Shown one piece after another: positions 48,801 through 55,516 of a DNA stretch of 64,000 nt. Every line of letters starts with the position of its first letter. Positions within the stretch are counted from its first letter, which is position 1. The stretch is taken from contig JASEVX010000010.1 in NCBI GenBank assembly GCA_031761405.1, positions 34,405,322-34,469,321 of the forward strand. Direction: 5' to 3'. The translations under genes were made by a program, and so were the position numbers. Origin of the DNA: Serripes groenlandicus (Eukaryota; Mollusca; Bivalvia; Cardiida; Cardiidae). The notes below the pieces were generated by a model. It made no database searches, was not told the DNA's origin, and worked only from the letters and a program-made list of their open reading frames with translations.

Positions 48801-51800
48801 TATAAAGCAGCACATACATGAATTTACACCGTTTAGTATTAAATCACCGTATCCAGATAAAGCGCTTAACGTATTTATTATGACACCCTTCAAAGAAGAG
48901 GGGGAATATTTCTTTGCACCGTTGGTGGACCAAAGTTTGTCCAATTGATAACTGAATGATGCTTTCACCTACAGTACTCTCAGTTGGCAGCAGATGACTC
49001 CTATTGACTTTCAAGTCATATGTTAAAATGTCAAGGTCACAGTGACATTGAACAGAAAAAACCTGTCCCATTGATAAATGCAGAATGCTTGGGCCTAATG
49101 TCCTCAAATTTGGCAGTGAGGTTGTGCTTGGCTAGTAGATGACACATTTCGAATTTGAGGTCGGTCATCTGTTCAAAGGTCAAGGTCACATTGGCCTTCA
49201 ACATATTTATTTATAATGGTAGATTTATGTCCCTTTCTGATAAAGTCGCTATTTTCAAATTTAGTAAATTTTAAAAAAGCCTTGTGAACACACTTGTTAC
49301 TGGTATACCAAGGTGGTCCAAGTGTTCTTTAACCCTTTCCCACCTGCATACGCATTTTGACGCAATAGCAGCAGCAGACTTTTGAAAACCTTGTGGCCAA
49401 AGGTGAAATTGCTCATGAGCAATTTCTCCTTCGGCCTAAATATTTTCAACTTTATTTAACAATTAAGCTATCTTTTATGGAGATTTTTGAGGTTTTTAGC
49501 TCGCCAGTACGCGGTGGCGTAGACACCTAGGTTTAAGGTTTGGGTTTAAGGTTTGTGTTTAAGGTTTTCATTTGGGTTTTAAGGGTTTATACCTTTAGGA
49601 ACCATTTGTCATCCATCTACGCACACCACTACACCCGTCCTGACCTTGGGTGAAGGTCAAGGTCATTTCTACTTGGTTCTACTTGGTTCAGTTACAAGGT
49701 TTAAGGTTTGCGTTTAACGTTTAACATATCACTCTGCATTCACTATTATGACATTGATTGCTTTCATATTTAGTTTATACATTTAGGAACTATTGGTCAT
49801 CCATCTACGCACACCACTACACCCGTTCTGACCCTGGGTCAAGGTCAAGGTCATTTCTACTTGGTTCAGTTACAAGGTTTAAGGTTTGCGTTTAATGTTT
49901 AACATATCACTCTGCAGTCACTATTATGACATTGATTGCTTTCATATTTAGTTTATACATTTAGGAACTATTGGTCATCCATCTGCGCACACCACTACAC
50001 CCGTCCTGTACCTGGGTCAAGGTCAAGGTCATTTCTACTTGGTTCAGTTACAAGGTTTAAGGTTTGCGTTTAACGTTTAACATATCACTCTGCATTCACT
50101 ATTATGACATTGATTGCTTTCATATTTAGTTTATACATTTAGGAACTATTGGTCCATCTACGCACCCCACTACACCCGTCCTGACCCTGGGTCAAGGTCA
50201 AGTTATATCAGAGTTATTGCCCCTTTTCTGTCAAAAAAATCTAACTTTTTCGTCACGTTTTCAAATAACTTTTTTTCTACTCAAAGGATTAGATTGAAAC
50301 TTCTGACAAATGTTTATATCAATGTGTGTGATTGGTTCACAAAAGGGGGATAATCCAAATTATTTTATATCAGAGTTATTGCCCCTTTTCTGTCAAAAAA
50401 TTAAATTTTCAAATAACTTTTTTTCTACCCGAAGGATTGGATTGAAACTTCCGACAAATGTTACTTTTTTTTTTATTCGACGTCTGTCTGTCTATTTTTT
50501 TTTTTATCCGGCGTCTGTCTGTCTGTCTGTCAGTCACACTTTTTTCGTCACGTTTTCAAATAACTTTTGTTCTACTCAAAGGATTAGATTGAACTTTCTG
50601 ACAAATGTTTATATCAATGTGTATGATGGGTTCACAAAAGGGGGATAATCCAAATATTTTTATATCAGAGTTATTGCCCCTTTTCTGTCAAATATTCAAA
50701 TTACTTTTTTTCTGCTCAAAGGATTGGATTGAAACTTCTGACAAATGTTTATATCAATTTTTGTGATGGGTTCACAAAAGGGGGATAATCCAAATATTTT
50801 TTATATCAGAGTTATTGCCCCTTTTCTATCAAAAATTAAAATTTTCTGACAAGGCGCCGGCAGGTGACACACGTGCTCCGGGGAGCACTCCATTCTAGTT
50901 GAACTTAGAATTTTTGTCAAAAGTATTGAAAAGGTGTATTATCTTGCAATAGGTGATACTGTGCGACTTTACCTAATACTTTAACTGTTCTGAAGTAGGC
51001 CCTGATATACGATGGCCCTGATAGGCGAGCTATATTGTCCTCCGACAAATCTTGTTGTCACTATGTTTTCAAAGTCGTCTGCAGCAGATTTGTCGTATGA
51101 GGGAAAGGGTTAAATACTTTTATAGATGGGGGATCTCATTTCAACGAGTTAACTTGTTTCATGACCATTGCTTTATTTTCAGATATGGATGAACCAGGTT
51201 TTGAGTTTCATCCTCCACAAGTATATATTCCTAAACAGAAGCTTTGGCCAATAAGGGAACCCTTTAATATGTAAGTGATCACAACTTCTTAATTGACTGA
51301 AAGCCAGTCCAGCTTATGTCATGGCAATTAGTCCCCCCCCCCCCCCATGCGTGTGTGCGTTAACTTTTGGCTTCAAATGACTTCTTCTCTGTAACCGCTT
51401 GGCCAATTTGGATGAAACTTTATAGGTAGCATCCTCTCAATGTCATCTTCTAGATTCCTTTAAAACATTTGGATCCATGCAAAATTATTTTTTCCATGTC
51501 AACTGAAATGTTATAGTTACCATATATGGCTAATTCCACATTTAAAACTTTAAAAATCTTCTCCTCCAAAAGTATGATGCTGATTTTCAAATAATTGTGT
51601 TCCTTGAATAACCCCTTATGAGATTTCTTCGAACCTTTTCTCCTTTTGCTACAATGCTTTCAGCTTTATTAATATGTTTATGTTTTCAGAGTCGTCTTGT
51701 GCAGATTTATTGTATATGGGAAAGTGTTTATGCAATGAATCCAACTCTACATTATTTTATATGGGAAAGTGTTTATGCAATGAATCCAACTCTACATTAT

Positions 51801-53864
51801 TGTATATGGGAGAGTATAAATTTCATGCAATGAATCTAACTCTACATTATTGTATATGGGAGAGTATAAATTTTATGCAATGAATCTAACTCTACAGTAT
51901 TGTATATGGGAGAGTATTTATGCAATGAATCTAACTCTACAGTATTGTATATGGGAGAGTGTTTATGCAATGAATCCAACTCTAAATTATTGTATATGGG
52001 AGAGTATTTATGTAATGAATCCAACTCTACATTATTGTATATGGGACAGTATTGACGCAATGAATCCAACTCTACATTATTGTATATGGGGGAGTATTTA
52101 TGTAATGCATCCAACTCTACATTATTGTATATGGGAGAGTATTTATGCAATGAATCCAACTCTACAATATTGTATATGGAAAAGTGTTTATGCAATGAAT
52201 CCAACTCTACATTATTGTATATAGGAGAGTATTTATGCAATGAATCCAACTCTACAGTATTGTATATGGGAGAGTATTTATGCAATGAATCCAACTCTAC
52301 ATTATTGTATATGGGAGAGTATTTATGCAATGAATCCAACTCTACAGTATTGTATATGGGAGATTATTTATGCAATGAATCCAACTCTACAGTATTGTAT
52401 ATGGGAAAGTGTTTATGCAATGAATCTAACTCTACATTATTGTATATGGGAGAGTATTTATGCAATGAATCCAACTCTACATTATTGTATATGGGAGAGT
52501 ATTTATGCAATGAATCCAACTCTACAATATTGTATATGGGAGAGTGTTTATGCAATGAATCCAACTCTACAATATTGTATATGGGAGAGTATTTATGCAA
52601 TGAATCCAACTCTACATTATTGTATATGGGAGAGTGTTTATGCAATGAATCCAACTCTACATTATTGTTTATGGGAGAGTATTTATGCAATGAATCCAAC
52701 TCTACGGTATTGTATATGGGAGAGTATTGACGCAATGCATCCAACTCTACGGTATTGTATATGGGAGAGTGTTTATGCAATGAATACAGCTCTACATTAT
52801 TGTATATGGGAAAGTGTTTATACAATGACTGAATCCAAGAGTGTTCAAAGAAGCACATGTTGTGTTTTCCAGTAAATCACAGTATGACAGTTAATCTAAT
52901 CTGACTGTTAAACAAACAGTCTGACGATGGAAACGTTATCCTTATGTGTCACAGACACCCTACCAAGGCATCTCAACCAAAAATTAGCATTCAGGAAAAA
53001 TTATAAATTACAATAGTAATATAATTGTCTTCACTGTTTGCTGCTTACAAGGGATCAGGAGTTTAAACACTAGCTGGTCCATGCATTCTTTCCGATGATT
53101 GACAACAGTCATTGTGACTAGCGTAATTAGCCTTACACTAATGGACGTAAAGGTCTATGTGGAAAGGTAATTTAGGGAGCCAGTGAACCAGAAAGACTGT
53201 TGTGTGGGGTACTGGTACGAGAAAGCCAGGAAACAAGAGGTAGATGAATAGGTGAAAATACCATTGAAAACGATGTTAACCCTTTCCCTCATGTAGACGC
53301 TTTCTGACGCCTCTGCAGCAGACGGCTTTTTGAAAACGTTGTGACAAAAGAAGAAATTGCTCGAAACAAGCAATTTCTCCTTTAGTCACAATATTTTCAA
53401 CTCTATTCAATATTTAACTTTCAATTATAGAGATTTTCCATATTTTTGTCCGGATGATTTCAAAGTTGTCGGCTGCATATTTGTTGTATGTGGGAAAGGG
53501 TTAAACTCCAATCAATCATTGTATGCTGATAATGATCTTATGAGATATTTTCAAACATTGTACTGATAGCTCCTTGTCAGTATCAAAAGTTGTCAGAATT
53601 CAGGGAAATGTATAGAGGAGAGGAGGTTCAAGGGACTCTTTTTTTTTCTATTTCAGATATTTAGATCGATACAGAGATGTAAAGGACATTAATGAGGAGG
53701 TATTACTAGAAAAATTAAAGACTGCAGACCCTTTTAAGCCACGTCGGCCACCGCTGAAATATAAAAATATTTATAAAATTGCCGATGACGTTCCTTCTTG
53801 GCTCAAACTGAGATTAACAGATAAACGATTGCGCAGGTCTTATTGGAAGAACTTGGATGATTAG
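30662..53864 (+). CDS. MRPL38: Mitochondrial ribosomal protein L38, full gene (8 exons)
   Basis: Joining 30662-30815, 34314-34454, 39298-39512, 43258-43376, 46952-47110, 47716-47852, 51183-51270 and 53657-53864 gives 1221 nt: 406 codons and TAG. All seven introns are GT-AG and every phase matches. The protein is a structural part of the mitochondrial large ribosomal subunit (mL38), made in the cytosol and imported. Residues 1-45 are basic, with RGRRGKEPHLAKAW, fitting a presequence and the family's N-terminal tail. ARINIGFPQS matches the conserved I-x-I-G-L-P region. ADYYGIYRDLYKGAFF leads into a phosphatidylethanolamine-binding-protein fold (about 150-320) with EYLHWLVGNIPG, GTGLHRYVFILYQQD and the C-terminal YLDRYRD. 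Human MRPL38 is about 380 residues, so length fits. No frame damage was seen. A missing 5' UTR exon cannot be excluded. The introns (0.6-4.8 kb) are packed with repeats. Confidence 0.93.
31157..31394. mobile_element. TTAA foldback MITE (intron 1)
   Basis: TATCCCTTTCCAACTTGCAG to GATGTGGGAAAGGGTTA, of the 'cccaact-gcagacgc' subfamily. The left TTAA is degraded. Confidence 0.65.
31415..32230. repeat. Tandem units of about 160 bp (intron 1)
   Basis: About five diverged units share GCTTGAATGGATTTTGATAT, CACACAATTATTCT and AAGGTCAAGGTCACA. They resemble the other tandem-core elements of the window, but clear ends were not found. The overlapping 60-99-codon frames are shadows. Confidence 0.65.
32423..32650. 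mobile_element. TTAA foldback MITE (intron 1)
   Basis: A complete copy with TTAACCCTTTCCCTCATACG at one end and TATGAGGGAAAGGGTTAA at the other. The central hairpin is GAAATTGCACGTTTTGTGCA ATTTC. CAGAAAGCATCC occurs on both sides of the element. Confidence 0.85.
32740..34003. mobile_element. Tandem-core element interrupted by a SINE (intron 1)
   Basis: Diverged ~160-bp units (TTTTCAAATAATTTTGTAGA, TCAGATTCCTTCAAGCC, ACATGGCC) end in AGGTGAGCGATCCAGGGCCA with TCATGGCTCTCTTGTTA. The full-length SINE at 33064-33351 sits inside one unit. Confidence 0.65.
33064..33351 (+). mobile_element. Full-length tRNA-headed SINE with 11-bp TSD
   Basis: The head GCCGAGCCCCGTTAGCGACA ... GAGTTCGAATCCCGGCTCGG has GCCGAGC/GCTCGGC arms that can pair like an acceptor stem, plus a B box. 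The body includes GTGTGGAGTACTGGTGTGAG and GGCCGCCGTGATATAA, and the tail is (AATC)n. AGATTCCTTCA flanks both ends exactly (33053-33063, 33352-33362), the mark of LINE-driven retrotransposition. Confidence 0.85.
34010..34078. mobile_element. TTAA MITE right-end fragment (intron 1)
   Basis: A partial right half ends TTCATGAGGGAAAAGTTAA and shares its TTAA with the next copy. Confidence 0.55.
34075..34285. mobile_element. TTAA foldback MITE (intron 1)
   Basis: A near-complete copy with TTAA at both ends, lacking part of the central hairpin. It ends 28 bp before exon 2. Confidence 0.85.
34314..34454 (+). CDS. MRPL38: MRPL38 exon 2
   Basis: ACATGCAG| acceptor, |GTGAGTGC donor, phase 1 to phase 1. 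It encodes EENAAARINIGFPQ and a charged helix (FKRLKNEKDLVELERKARN) that matches the family's conserved linker. Confidence 0.9.
34536..35056 (+). mobile_element. Tandem-core element, three units (intron 2)
   Basis: It starts TTAGCTCACCTGAGCTTTGC and ends AGGTGAGCGATTCCAGGGCC with ATCATGGCCCTCTTGTTA. Three ~165-bp units carry GGCCGCCAGGGGGGCGGGGC. The start and end motifs (CTCACCTGAGC / AGGTGAGC) are inverted complements over about 8 bp. Confidence 0.75.
35318..36389 (+). mobile_element. 1.07-kb tandem-core element with known empty site
   Basis: It splits the transposon copy A. Copy B (43730-45250) preserves the uninterrupted CATTTTTATGAAGCTCTTGC. The insert reads TTTTTA|GCCCCACTATCAGCC ... 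GGGCCTCTTGTTA|TGAAG and holds six to seven ~165-bp units (GGCCGCCAGGGGGCGGGGCT). No target duplication beyond one base is present. Confidence 0.85.
37395..37552. mobile_element. TTAA MITE, truncated (intron 2)
   Basis: TTAACTCTTTCCATCATATA with the central inverted pair GAAATTGCACAAGACATGCA ATTTC. The right terminus is lost. Confidence 0.65.
37595..37795. mobile_element. TTAA foldback MITE (intron 2)
   Basis: TTAACCCTTTCTGTCATATA to TATGAGGGAAAGGGTTAA, with a deletion of part of the central hairpin. Confidence 0.8.
37921..38165. repeat. 22-bp minisatellite (TTGCAATCTAGTTGCA)
   Basis: About eleven units close to AGTATTTGCAATCTAGTTGC AT lie inside transposon copy A. The following 38165-38360 stretch stays rich in TTTGCAGA/TTGCAAA and holds three GAATATATTC palindromes. 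The 78-97-codon frames here are shadows. Confidence 0.75.
39215..39270. mobile_element. TTAA MITE end fragment next to exon 3
   Basis: The right end CTGCTGCAGATTTATTGTAT then GTTGGAAAGGGAGGGTTAA stops 27 bp before the exon 3 acceptor, so the polypyrimidine tract directly follows a MITE terminus. Confidence 0.65.
39298..39512 (+). CDS. MRPL38: MRPL38 exon 3
   Basis: TTGTATTCAG| acceptor, |GTACGATA donor, phase 1 to 0. It encodes VPVDECTVEGF, ADYYGIYRDLYKGAFFYPDL and NPVFYGNTLTPSE. The last segment enters the PEBP-like domain. Confidence 0.92.
39735..39807 (+). mobile_element. SINE tail fragment (intron 3)
   Basis: CACCGTGATATGTGAAAAAA ... GCGTTAAACTTCAATCAATC is the 3' end of the AATC-tailed SINE. 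A TTAA MITE has inserted directly after it. Confidence 0.6.
39808..40030. mobile_element. TTAA foldback MITE (intron 3)
   Basis: TTAACCATTTCCCTCATTCT to CTATATGAGGGAAAGGGTTAA, with central hairpin GAAATTGCTCGTTTCGAGCA ATTTC. Confidence 0.85.
40299..40467. mobile_element. TTAA MITE, shortened (intron 3)
   Basis: AACCCTTTCCCACAGACAAC to AATATGTGGGAAAGGGTTAA. Confidence 0.7.
40673..40873. mobile_element. TTAA MITE, right end clipped (intron 3)
   Basis: A full left end, but the right end jumps from GGCTTCAGAAAGCG to GGTTAA, which is shared with the next copy. Confidence 0.75.
40870..41101. mobile_element. TTAA foldback MITE (intron 3)
   Basis: TTAACCCTTTCCAAAGTGCA to GTATGTGGGAAAGGGTTAA. It abuts the preceding copy through a single shared TTAA. 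Confidence 0.8.
41102..41354. repeat. Tandem-core repeat fragment (intron 3)
   Basis: AAGGCTTTTGTAGTCACTTT ... GACATCACATGACCTTGCAC ... TTTGACTTAATTATGGCCC. The same unit resumes after the MITE at 41560-41870, so the MITE interrupted it. Confidence 0.55.
41355..41559. mobile_element. TTAA foldback MITE (intron 3)
   Basis: TTAACTCTTTCACACCTGCA to TTAAGGAAAGGGTTAA, with a partial deletion of the central arm. Confidence 0.75.
41875..41998. mobile_element. TTAA MITE core fragment (intron 3)
   Basis: Only the middle survives: GCTTTTTGAAAACATAGTGA ... GCTCAAAACGAGCAATTTC ... CATTCAATTATAGAGA. Both termini are missing. Confidence 0.65.
42365..42567. mobile_element. TTAA MITE, right end lost (intron 3)
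   Basis: TTAACCCTTTCCCAACTGCA to GTCGTCTGCTGCATTAGG. Confidence 0.7.
42789..42980. mobile_element. TTAA MITE (intron 3)
   Basis: AACCCTTTCCCGCTTGCAGA to GTATATGGGAAAGAGTTAA. Confidence 0.7.
43002..43240 (+). mobile_element. tRNA-Gly-like-headed SINE (intron 3)
   Basis: The head GGACTGCCTTGGTGGTGTAG ... GGTTTAATCCCTGGCCTGGT matches the duplicated head at 60643. It is followed by CATAGCAAAGAATTTAAAAT and a body with CTTACCAAGGAAACGCTGTG. The TTTAAAATGG stretch is the unoccupied form of the site where a MITE sits at 60876. Confidence 0.65.
43258..43376 (+). CDS. MRPL38: MRPL38 exon 4
   Basis: TTATTCAG| acceptor, CTAGT|GTAGGT donor (chosen because it restores LHWLVGNIPG across the junction). 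Phase 0 to 2. It encodes VKCTPKIVFP, TAPDSHLQDN (the ligand-pocket D-P-D-x-P position of PEBPs, altered here) and KEYLHWL. Confidence 0.9.
43384..43613. mobile_element. TTAA foldback MITE 7 nt from a 5' splice site
   Basis: A complete 230-bp copy, TTAACCCTTTTCCTCACATA to TATGAGGGAAAGGGTTAA, with hairpin GAAATTGCACAAAACGTGCA ATTTC. Its left TTAA begins only 7 nt after the end of exon 4, so the +8 onward donor context is MITE sequence. Confidence 0.85.
43738..45250 (+). mobile_element. Long DNA transposon copy B (intron 4)
   Basis: It starts TTTGAGCCATAATATGGTGT and shares with copy A the GTAACAGGACAC motif cluster (44098-44215) and the block ending TAACACAAATTCCCGAACAC. It lacks the inserted tandem-core element and a ~1.3-kb internal part of copy A, and is truncated at the right end (no ATGGCTCA). 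Confidence 0.7.
45354..45525 (+). mobile_element. SINE, 5'-truncated and broken by a MITE (intron 4)
   Basis: AACCCAGCTTGGCCAACATT through GTTGTGTGGATTTCTGGTGT, GAGAAAGCCCGG and AACTGGCTGCC. The tail AACCCCAATCAATCAATC resumes at 45744 on the other side of the MITE. Confidence 0.7.
45526..45745. mobile_element. TTAA MITE nested in a SINE (intron 4)
   Basis: TCATATAAACGCTTTCTGAC to GTATAAGGGAAAGGGTTTAA. The first ~13 bp are deleted together with nearby SINE bases. Confidence 0.8.
45965..46120. repeat. SINE scrap plus 30-bp minisatellite (intron 4)
   Basis: SINE sequence (TGGTCCAGTCATACTAAAAG ACTTTAAAAATTG) runs into about 3.5 copies of TAGTAGTGGCCGGTTTATCC TTCTTGATGG. The repeat appears to have grown out of the SINE body. 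Confidence 0.65.
46155..46297. repeat. 28-bp minisatellite (intron 4)
   Basis: Five units close to GGCTGATGTCCGGATAAGCT TACATATA. It ends ACAAGCATACTATAACTGG. Confidence 0.8.
46673..46894. mobile_element. TTAA foldback MITE (intron 4)
   Basis: TTAACCCTTTCTCACATGCT to ATGTGTGGGGAATGGTTAA, diverged. It ends 57 bp before exon 5. A further left-end piece (GTTAACCCTTCCCCACATAG) is at 46533. Confidence 0.65.
46952..47110 (+). CDS. MRPL38: MRPL38 exon 5
   Basis: CTTGTTTTCAG| acceptor, |GTATGTTT donor, phase 2 to 2. It encodes GNIPGANLEVGESLCDYLKP and GTGLHRYVFILYQQD, the most diagnostic PEBP-fold segment, then KIDFSEDRRPEN. Confidence 0.93.
47291..47517. mobile_element. TTAA foldback MITE (intron 5)
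   Basis: TTAACCCTTTCCCTCATATA to TATGAGGGAAAGGGTTAA, with hairpin GAAATTGCTCAAAACAAGCA ATTTC. It makes up over a third of the 605-bp intron. A further right-end scrap lies at about 47645-47690, 25 bp before exon 6. Confidence 0.85.
47716..47852 (+). CDS. MRPL38: MRPL38 exon 6
   Basis: AAATTTACTTAG| acceptor, |GTAAGTTG donor, phase 2 to 1. It encodes RERTFETFEFLKKHQDDMTP and VGLAFFQAEYDKTVRETFHK, the C-terminal half of the PEBP-like domain. Confidence 0.92.
47979..48320 (+). mobile_element. Tandem-core element, truncated (intron 6)
   Basis: The left-end hairpin TTTAGCTCACCTGAGCACGA / GTGCTCAAGGTGAG is followed by one to two units (GGCCGCCAGGGGGCGGGGCT). A MITE-like end (GTATGTTGGAATGGGTT) cuts in at about 48345. 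Confidence 0.6.
48469..48759. mobile_element. TTAA MITE composite (intron 6)
   Basis: TTAA ends are present, but it measures 291 bp. After TTATAGAGATTTTCTACCTC a second right half (AAGCCGGCTGCTGCAGAGGC) is joined, suggesting two copies recombined. Confidence 0.7.
49329..49497. mobile_element. TTAA MITE, right-truncated (intron 6)
   Basis: TTAACCCTTTCCCACCTGCA to ATGGAGATTTTTGAGG, cut by the repeat element at 49498. Confidence 0.65.
49498..50215. repeat. Tandem repeat of about 178-180 bp units (intron 6)
   Basis: About 3.5 units contain CATCCATCTACGCACACCAC TACACCCGTCCTGACC and GGTCAAGGTCAAGGTCATTT. The units are closely similar to each other and begin TTTAGCTCGCCAGTACGCGG. Confidence 0.8.
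50216..50900. mobile_element. Tandem-core element, GTGCTCC-hairpin end (intron 6)
   Basis: Four units with TATCAGAGTTATTGCCCCTT and TTCACAAAAGGGGGATAATC end in GGCAGGTGACACACGTGCTC CGGGGAGCACTCCATTCTAG; GTGCTCC-GG-GGAGCAC is a perfect hairpin. The end is the same as at 12180-12226. Confidence 0.75.
51053..51113. mobile_element. TTAA MITE right end (intron 6)
   Basis: TTTGTCGTATGAGGGAAAGG GTTAA, 70 bp before exon 7. Confidence 0.7.
51183..51270 (+). CDS. MRPL38: MRPL38 exon 7
   Basis: GCTTTATTTTCAG| acceptor, |GTAAGTGA donor, phase 1 to 2. It encodes MDEPGFEFHPPQVYIPKQKL and WPIREPFN, which matches the conserved E-P-x-F-E-F...P-K-Q-K-x-x-P region. Confidence 0.9.
51640..51712. mobile_element. 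TTAA MITE right half feeding the minisatellite
   Basis: TTTTCTCCTTTTGCTACAAT ... GTCGTCTTGTGCAGATTTAT TGTATATGGGAAAGTG. The terminus flows without a break into the 45-bp minisatellite. Confidence 0.65.
51705..52835. repeat. 45-bp minisatellite, about 25 units (intron 7)
   Basis: The unit is TTATTGTATATGGGAGAGTA then TTTATGCAATGAATCCAACT CTACA. Because 45 is a multiple of three and the unit lacks stops in several frames, it produces open frames of up to 216 codons on both strands that are not genes. Units vary at a few positions (AGAGTATT / AAAGTGTT). Confidence 0.95.
53080..53275 (+). mobile_element. SINE interrupted at TTAA by a MITE (intron 7)
   Basis: Body TTCTTTCCGATGATTGACAA ... GTTGTGTGGGGTACTGGTAC ... 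TGAAAACGATG. The tail AACTCCAATCAATCA continues at 53505 beyond the MITE. Confidence 0.8.
53276..53504. mobile_element. TTAA foldback MITE nested in SINE (intron 7)
   Basis: TTAACCCTTTCCCTCATGTA to TATGTGGGAAAGGGTTAA. The SINE reads GATG-TTAA on the left and TTAA-ACTCCAATC on the right, a clean TTAA target duplication. Confidence 0.9.
53657..53864 (+). CDS. MRPL38: MRPL38 exon 8 (stop codon)
   Basis: TCTATTTCAG| acceptor. It encodes YLDRYRDVKDINEEVLLEKL, a basic KPRRPPLKYKN stretch and a C-terminal RLRRSYWKNLDD before TAG. The tail is longer than in human MRPL38. A candidate poly(A) signal ATTAAA lies at 53907-53912. Confidence 0.92.
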
Positions 53865-54269
53865 TTTTTTGGGTTTTTTGTTATTTTGTATAAGTAAATG
53901 AATATCATTAAATGTTTTTTTCCTAGCTTTCATCTTCTTATTTTTGCATTTTGTTACTACAGCTCAAAAACGTTGTTTCATGTATACAGACCATTTGAAA
54001 AAAGCTGATTGATTGAGTTTGCAAAAGTTTGATCATGGCAGCCAGTTCACATACCATGTTAATTCTTGCTTTCTTGCCCCAGTACTTCACACAACGAATT
54101 TTACCAGGCAACTGGCTACCATCCTCATAGACAAATGAGAAAAAGAAAAACTCTTCATGCTGTGCATTTTTAGCTTGTCTGTTTTAATTGAAGAAAAAAA
54201 AGTCTGACTATTGTTGTTATACCCTTGGCATCGTCACAACAATTTAACTTTACCTCATAACTCATGTTT

Positions 54270-55073
54270 TTAGCTTACCTGAGCATGCAGTGCTTAAGGT
54301 GGGTTAGTGTGATCACCCTCTCTGTCTGCCATCTTTCATGCGCCTACTATCGTCAACATCTTCTCCTCTGTTACCTAGTGAGTCAATTGGGATGAAACTT
54401 CACAAAAATCATCCTCTCTATATCCTAACCAAAATTCATTCCATATTTACGATCCATGCAGAATTCTGGTTTCCAAAGCTACCCAAAGAAAATACTTTTT
54501 CTTCTTCCGAACTAGTCGACAGGATTTTCAAATAATTTTGCGGATATGTCTTTGGATGACCTTCTATCAGATTTGATTTAGGCATATTGATTTGTGGGGA
54601 AAAAAATGGCCATCAGGTGCATAGCTGTTCTGCTTTTATATGGTTATATCGAAAACATTTAGATCTGCTCCTCCAAAGAAATTTGCTGATTTCCGAATAA
54701 TTTTGCAGAAATGTTCCTTAGGTTCCTTCAAGCCGTGTTGATTAGTTGAAAAACATGGCCCTCAGTGACGCGGCTGTTCTGCCTAAATGGCTTAAGTGAA
54801 AACCTCTCCTCTAATAGTATCCTGCCAGTTTCAAAATAATTTGTTAGAAATGTGCCTTGAGTGACCCTTGACCCTCTATCACATTCCTTCAACATGGTTG
54901 TTGGGGGAGCAGCTGTTCTGCCTTATATGGCTTTAGTTAAAACTCTATTAATCTATTTCTTCCGAAAGAAAGAATGAATTTTAAATAATTTTGTTGACAT
55001 GTTCCTTAATTCCTCCAAGCCGTGTTGATTGTAAAAAGACATGGCCAACAGGGTCTGTTTTACCCTTTTTGCT
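54270..55073 (+). mobile_element. Tandem-core element with MITE insertion
   Basis: The start TTTTAGCTTACCTGAGCATG is a decayed form of the CTCACCTGAGC end. It has four to five units (TTTTCAAATAATTTTGCGGA, ACATGGCC) and is interrupted by the MITE at 55074; TTTCTCAGGTGAGATGCTCC AGCGACATCATAGCCCTTTT at 55423 is its right end. Confidence 0.6.
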
Positions 55074-55302
55074 TTAACCCTTTCCCTCATATAGACGCTT
55101 TCTGAAGCCTCTGCAGCAGACGGCTTTTTGAAAACATAGTGACAAAAGAAGAAATCGCACAAAACATGCAATTTCTCCTTTTGCCACAATCTTTTCCACT
55201 TTTCGTCATAGGTTATTCATTCAATTATGGAGATTTTCTATGTTTGACAAAATACGTCCAAAGTCGTCTGCTGCAGAATTGTCGTATGAGGGAAAACGTT
55301 AA
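55074..55302. mobile_element. TTAA foldback MITE
   Basis: TTAACCCTTTCCCTCATATA to CGTATGAGGGAAAACGTTAA, 229 bp. Confidence 0.85.
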
Positions 55303-55516
55303 AAGACAAACAACATAGGAATTAGGTTATTTTGCTTTGTGGCATGCAGTACTCTTGTATTAGATTACCTGACCGCAAGATGATTTTTGTGTGGTTTGCA
55401 TGACAAATCATTGCATTGCATTTCTCAGGTGAGATGCTCCAGCGACATCATAGCCCTTTTGCTCATGGAGAGCTTTTGTGATGGTCTGATGGCTGTCATC
55501 TGTTGTCAACTTTTTT

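Noticed and set aside
51618..52875. Several 124-216-codon frames on both strands
   Set aside because: Shadows of the 45-bp minisatellite inside MRPL38 intron 7; both strands are equally open.
34076..55302. Possible CRISPR-like regularly spaced repeats
   Set aside because: The repeats are 200-230-bp foldback MITEs with TTAA flanks and irregular spacing, in intron-containing animal DNA; no spacers and no cas genes.
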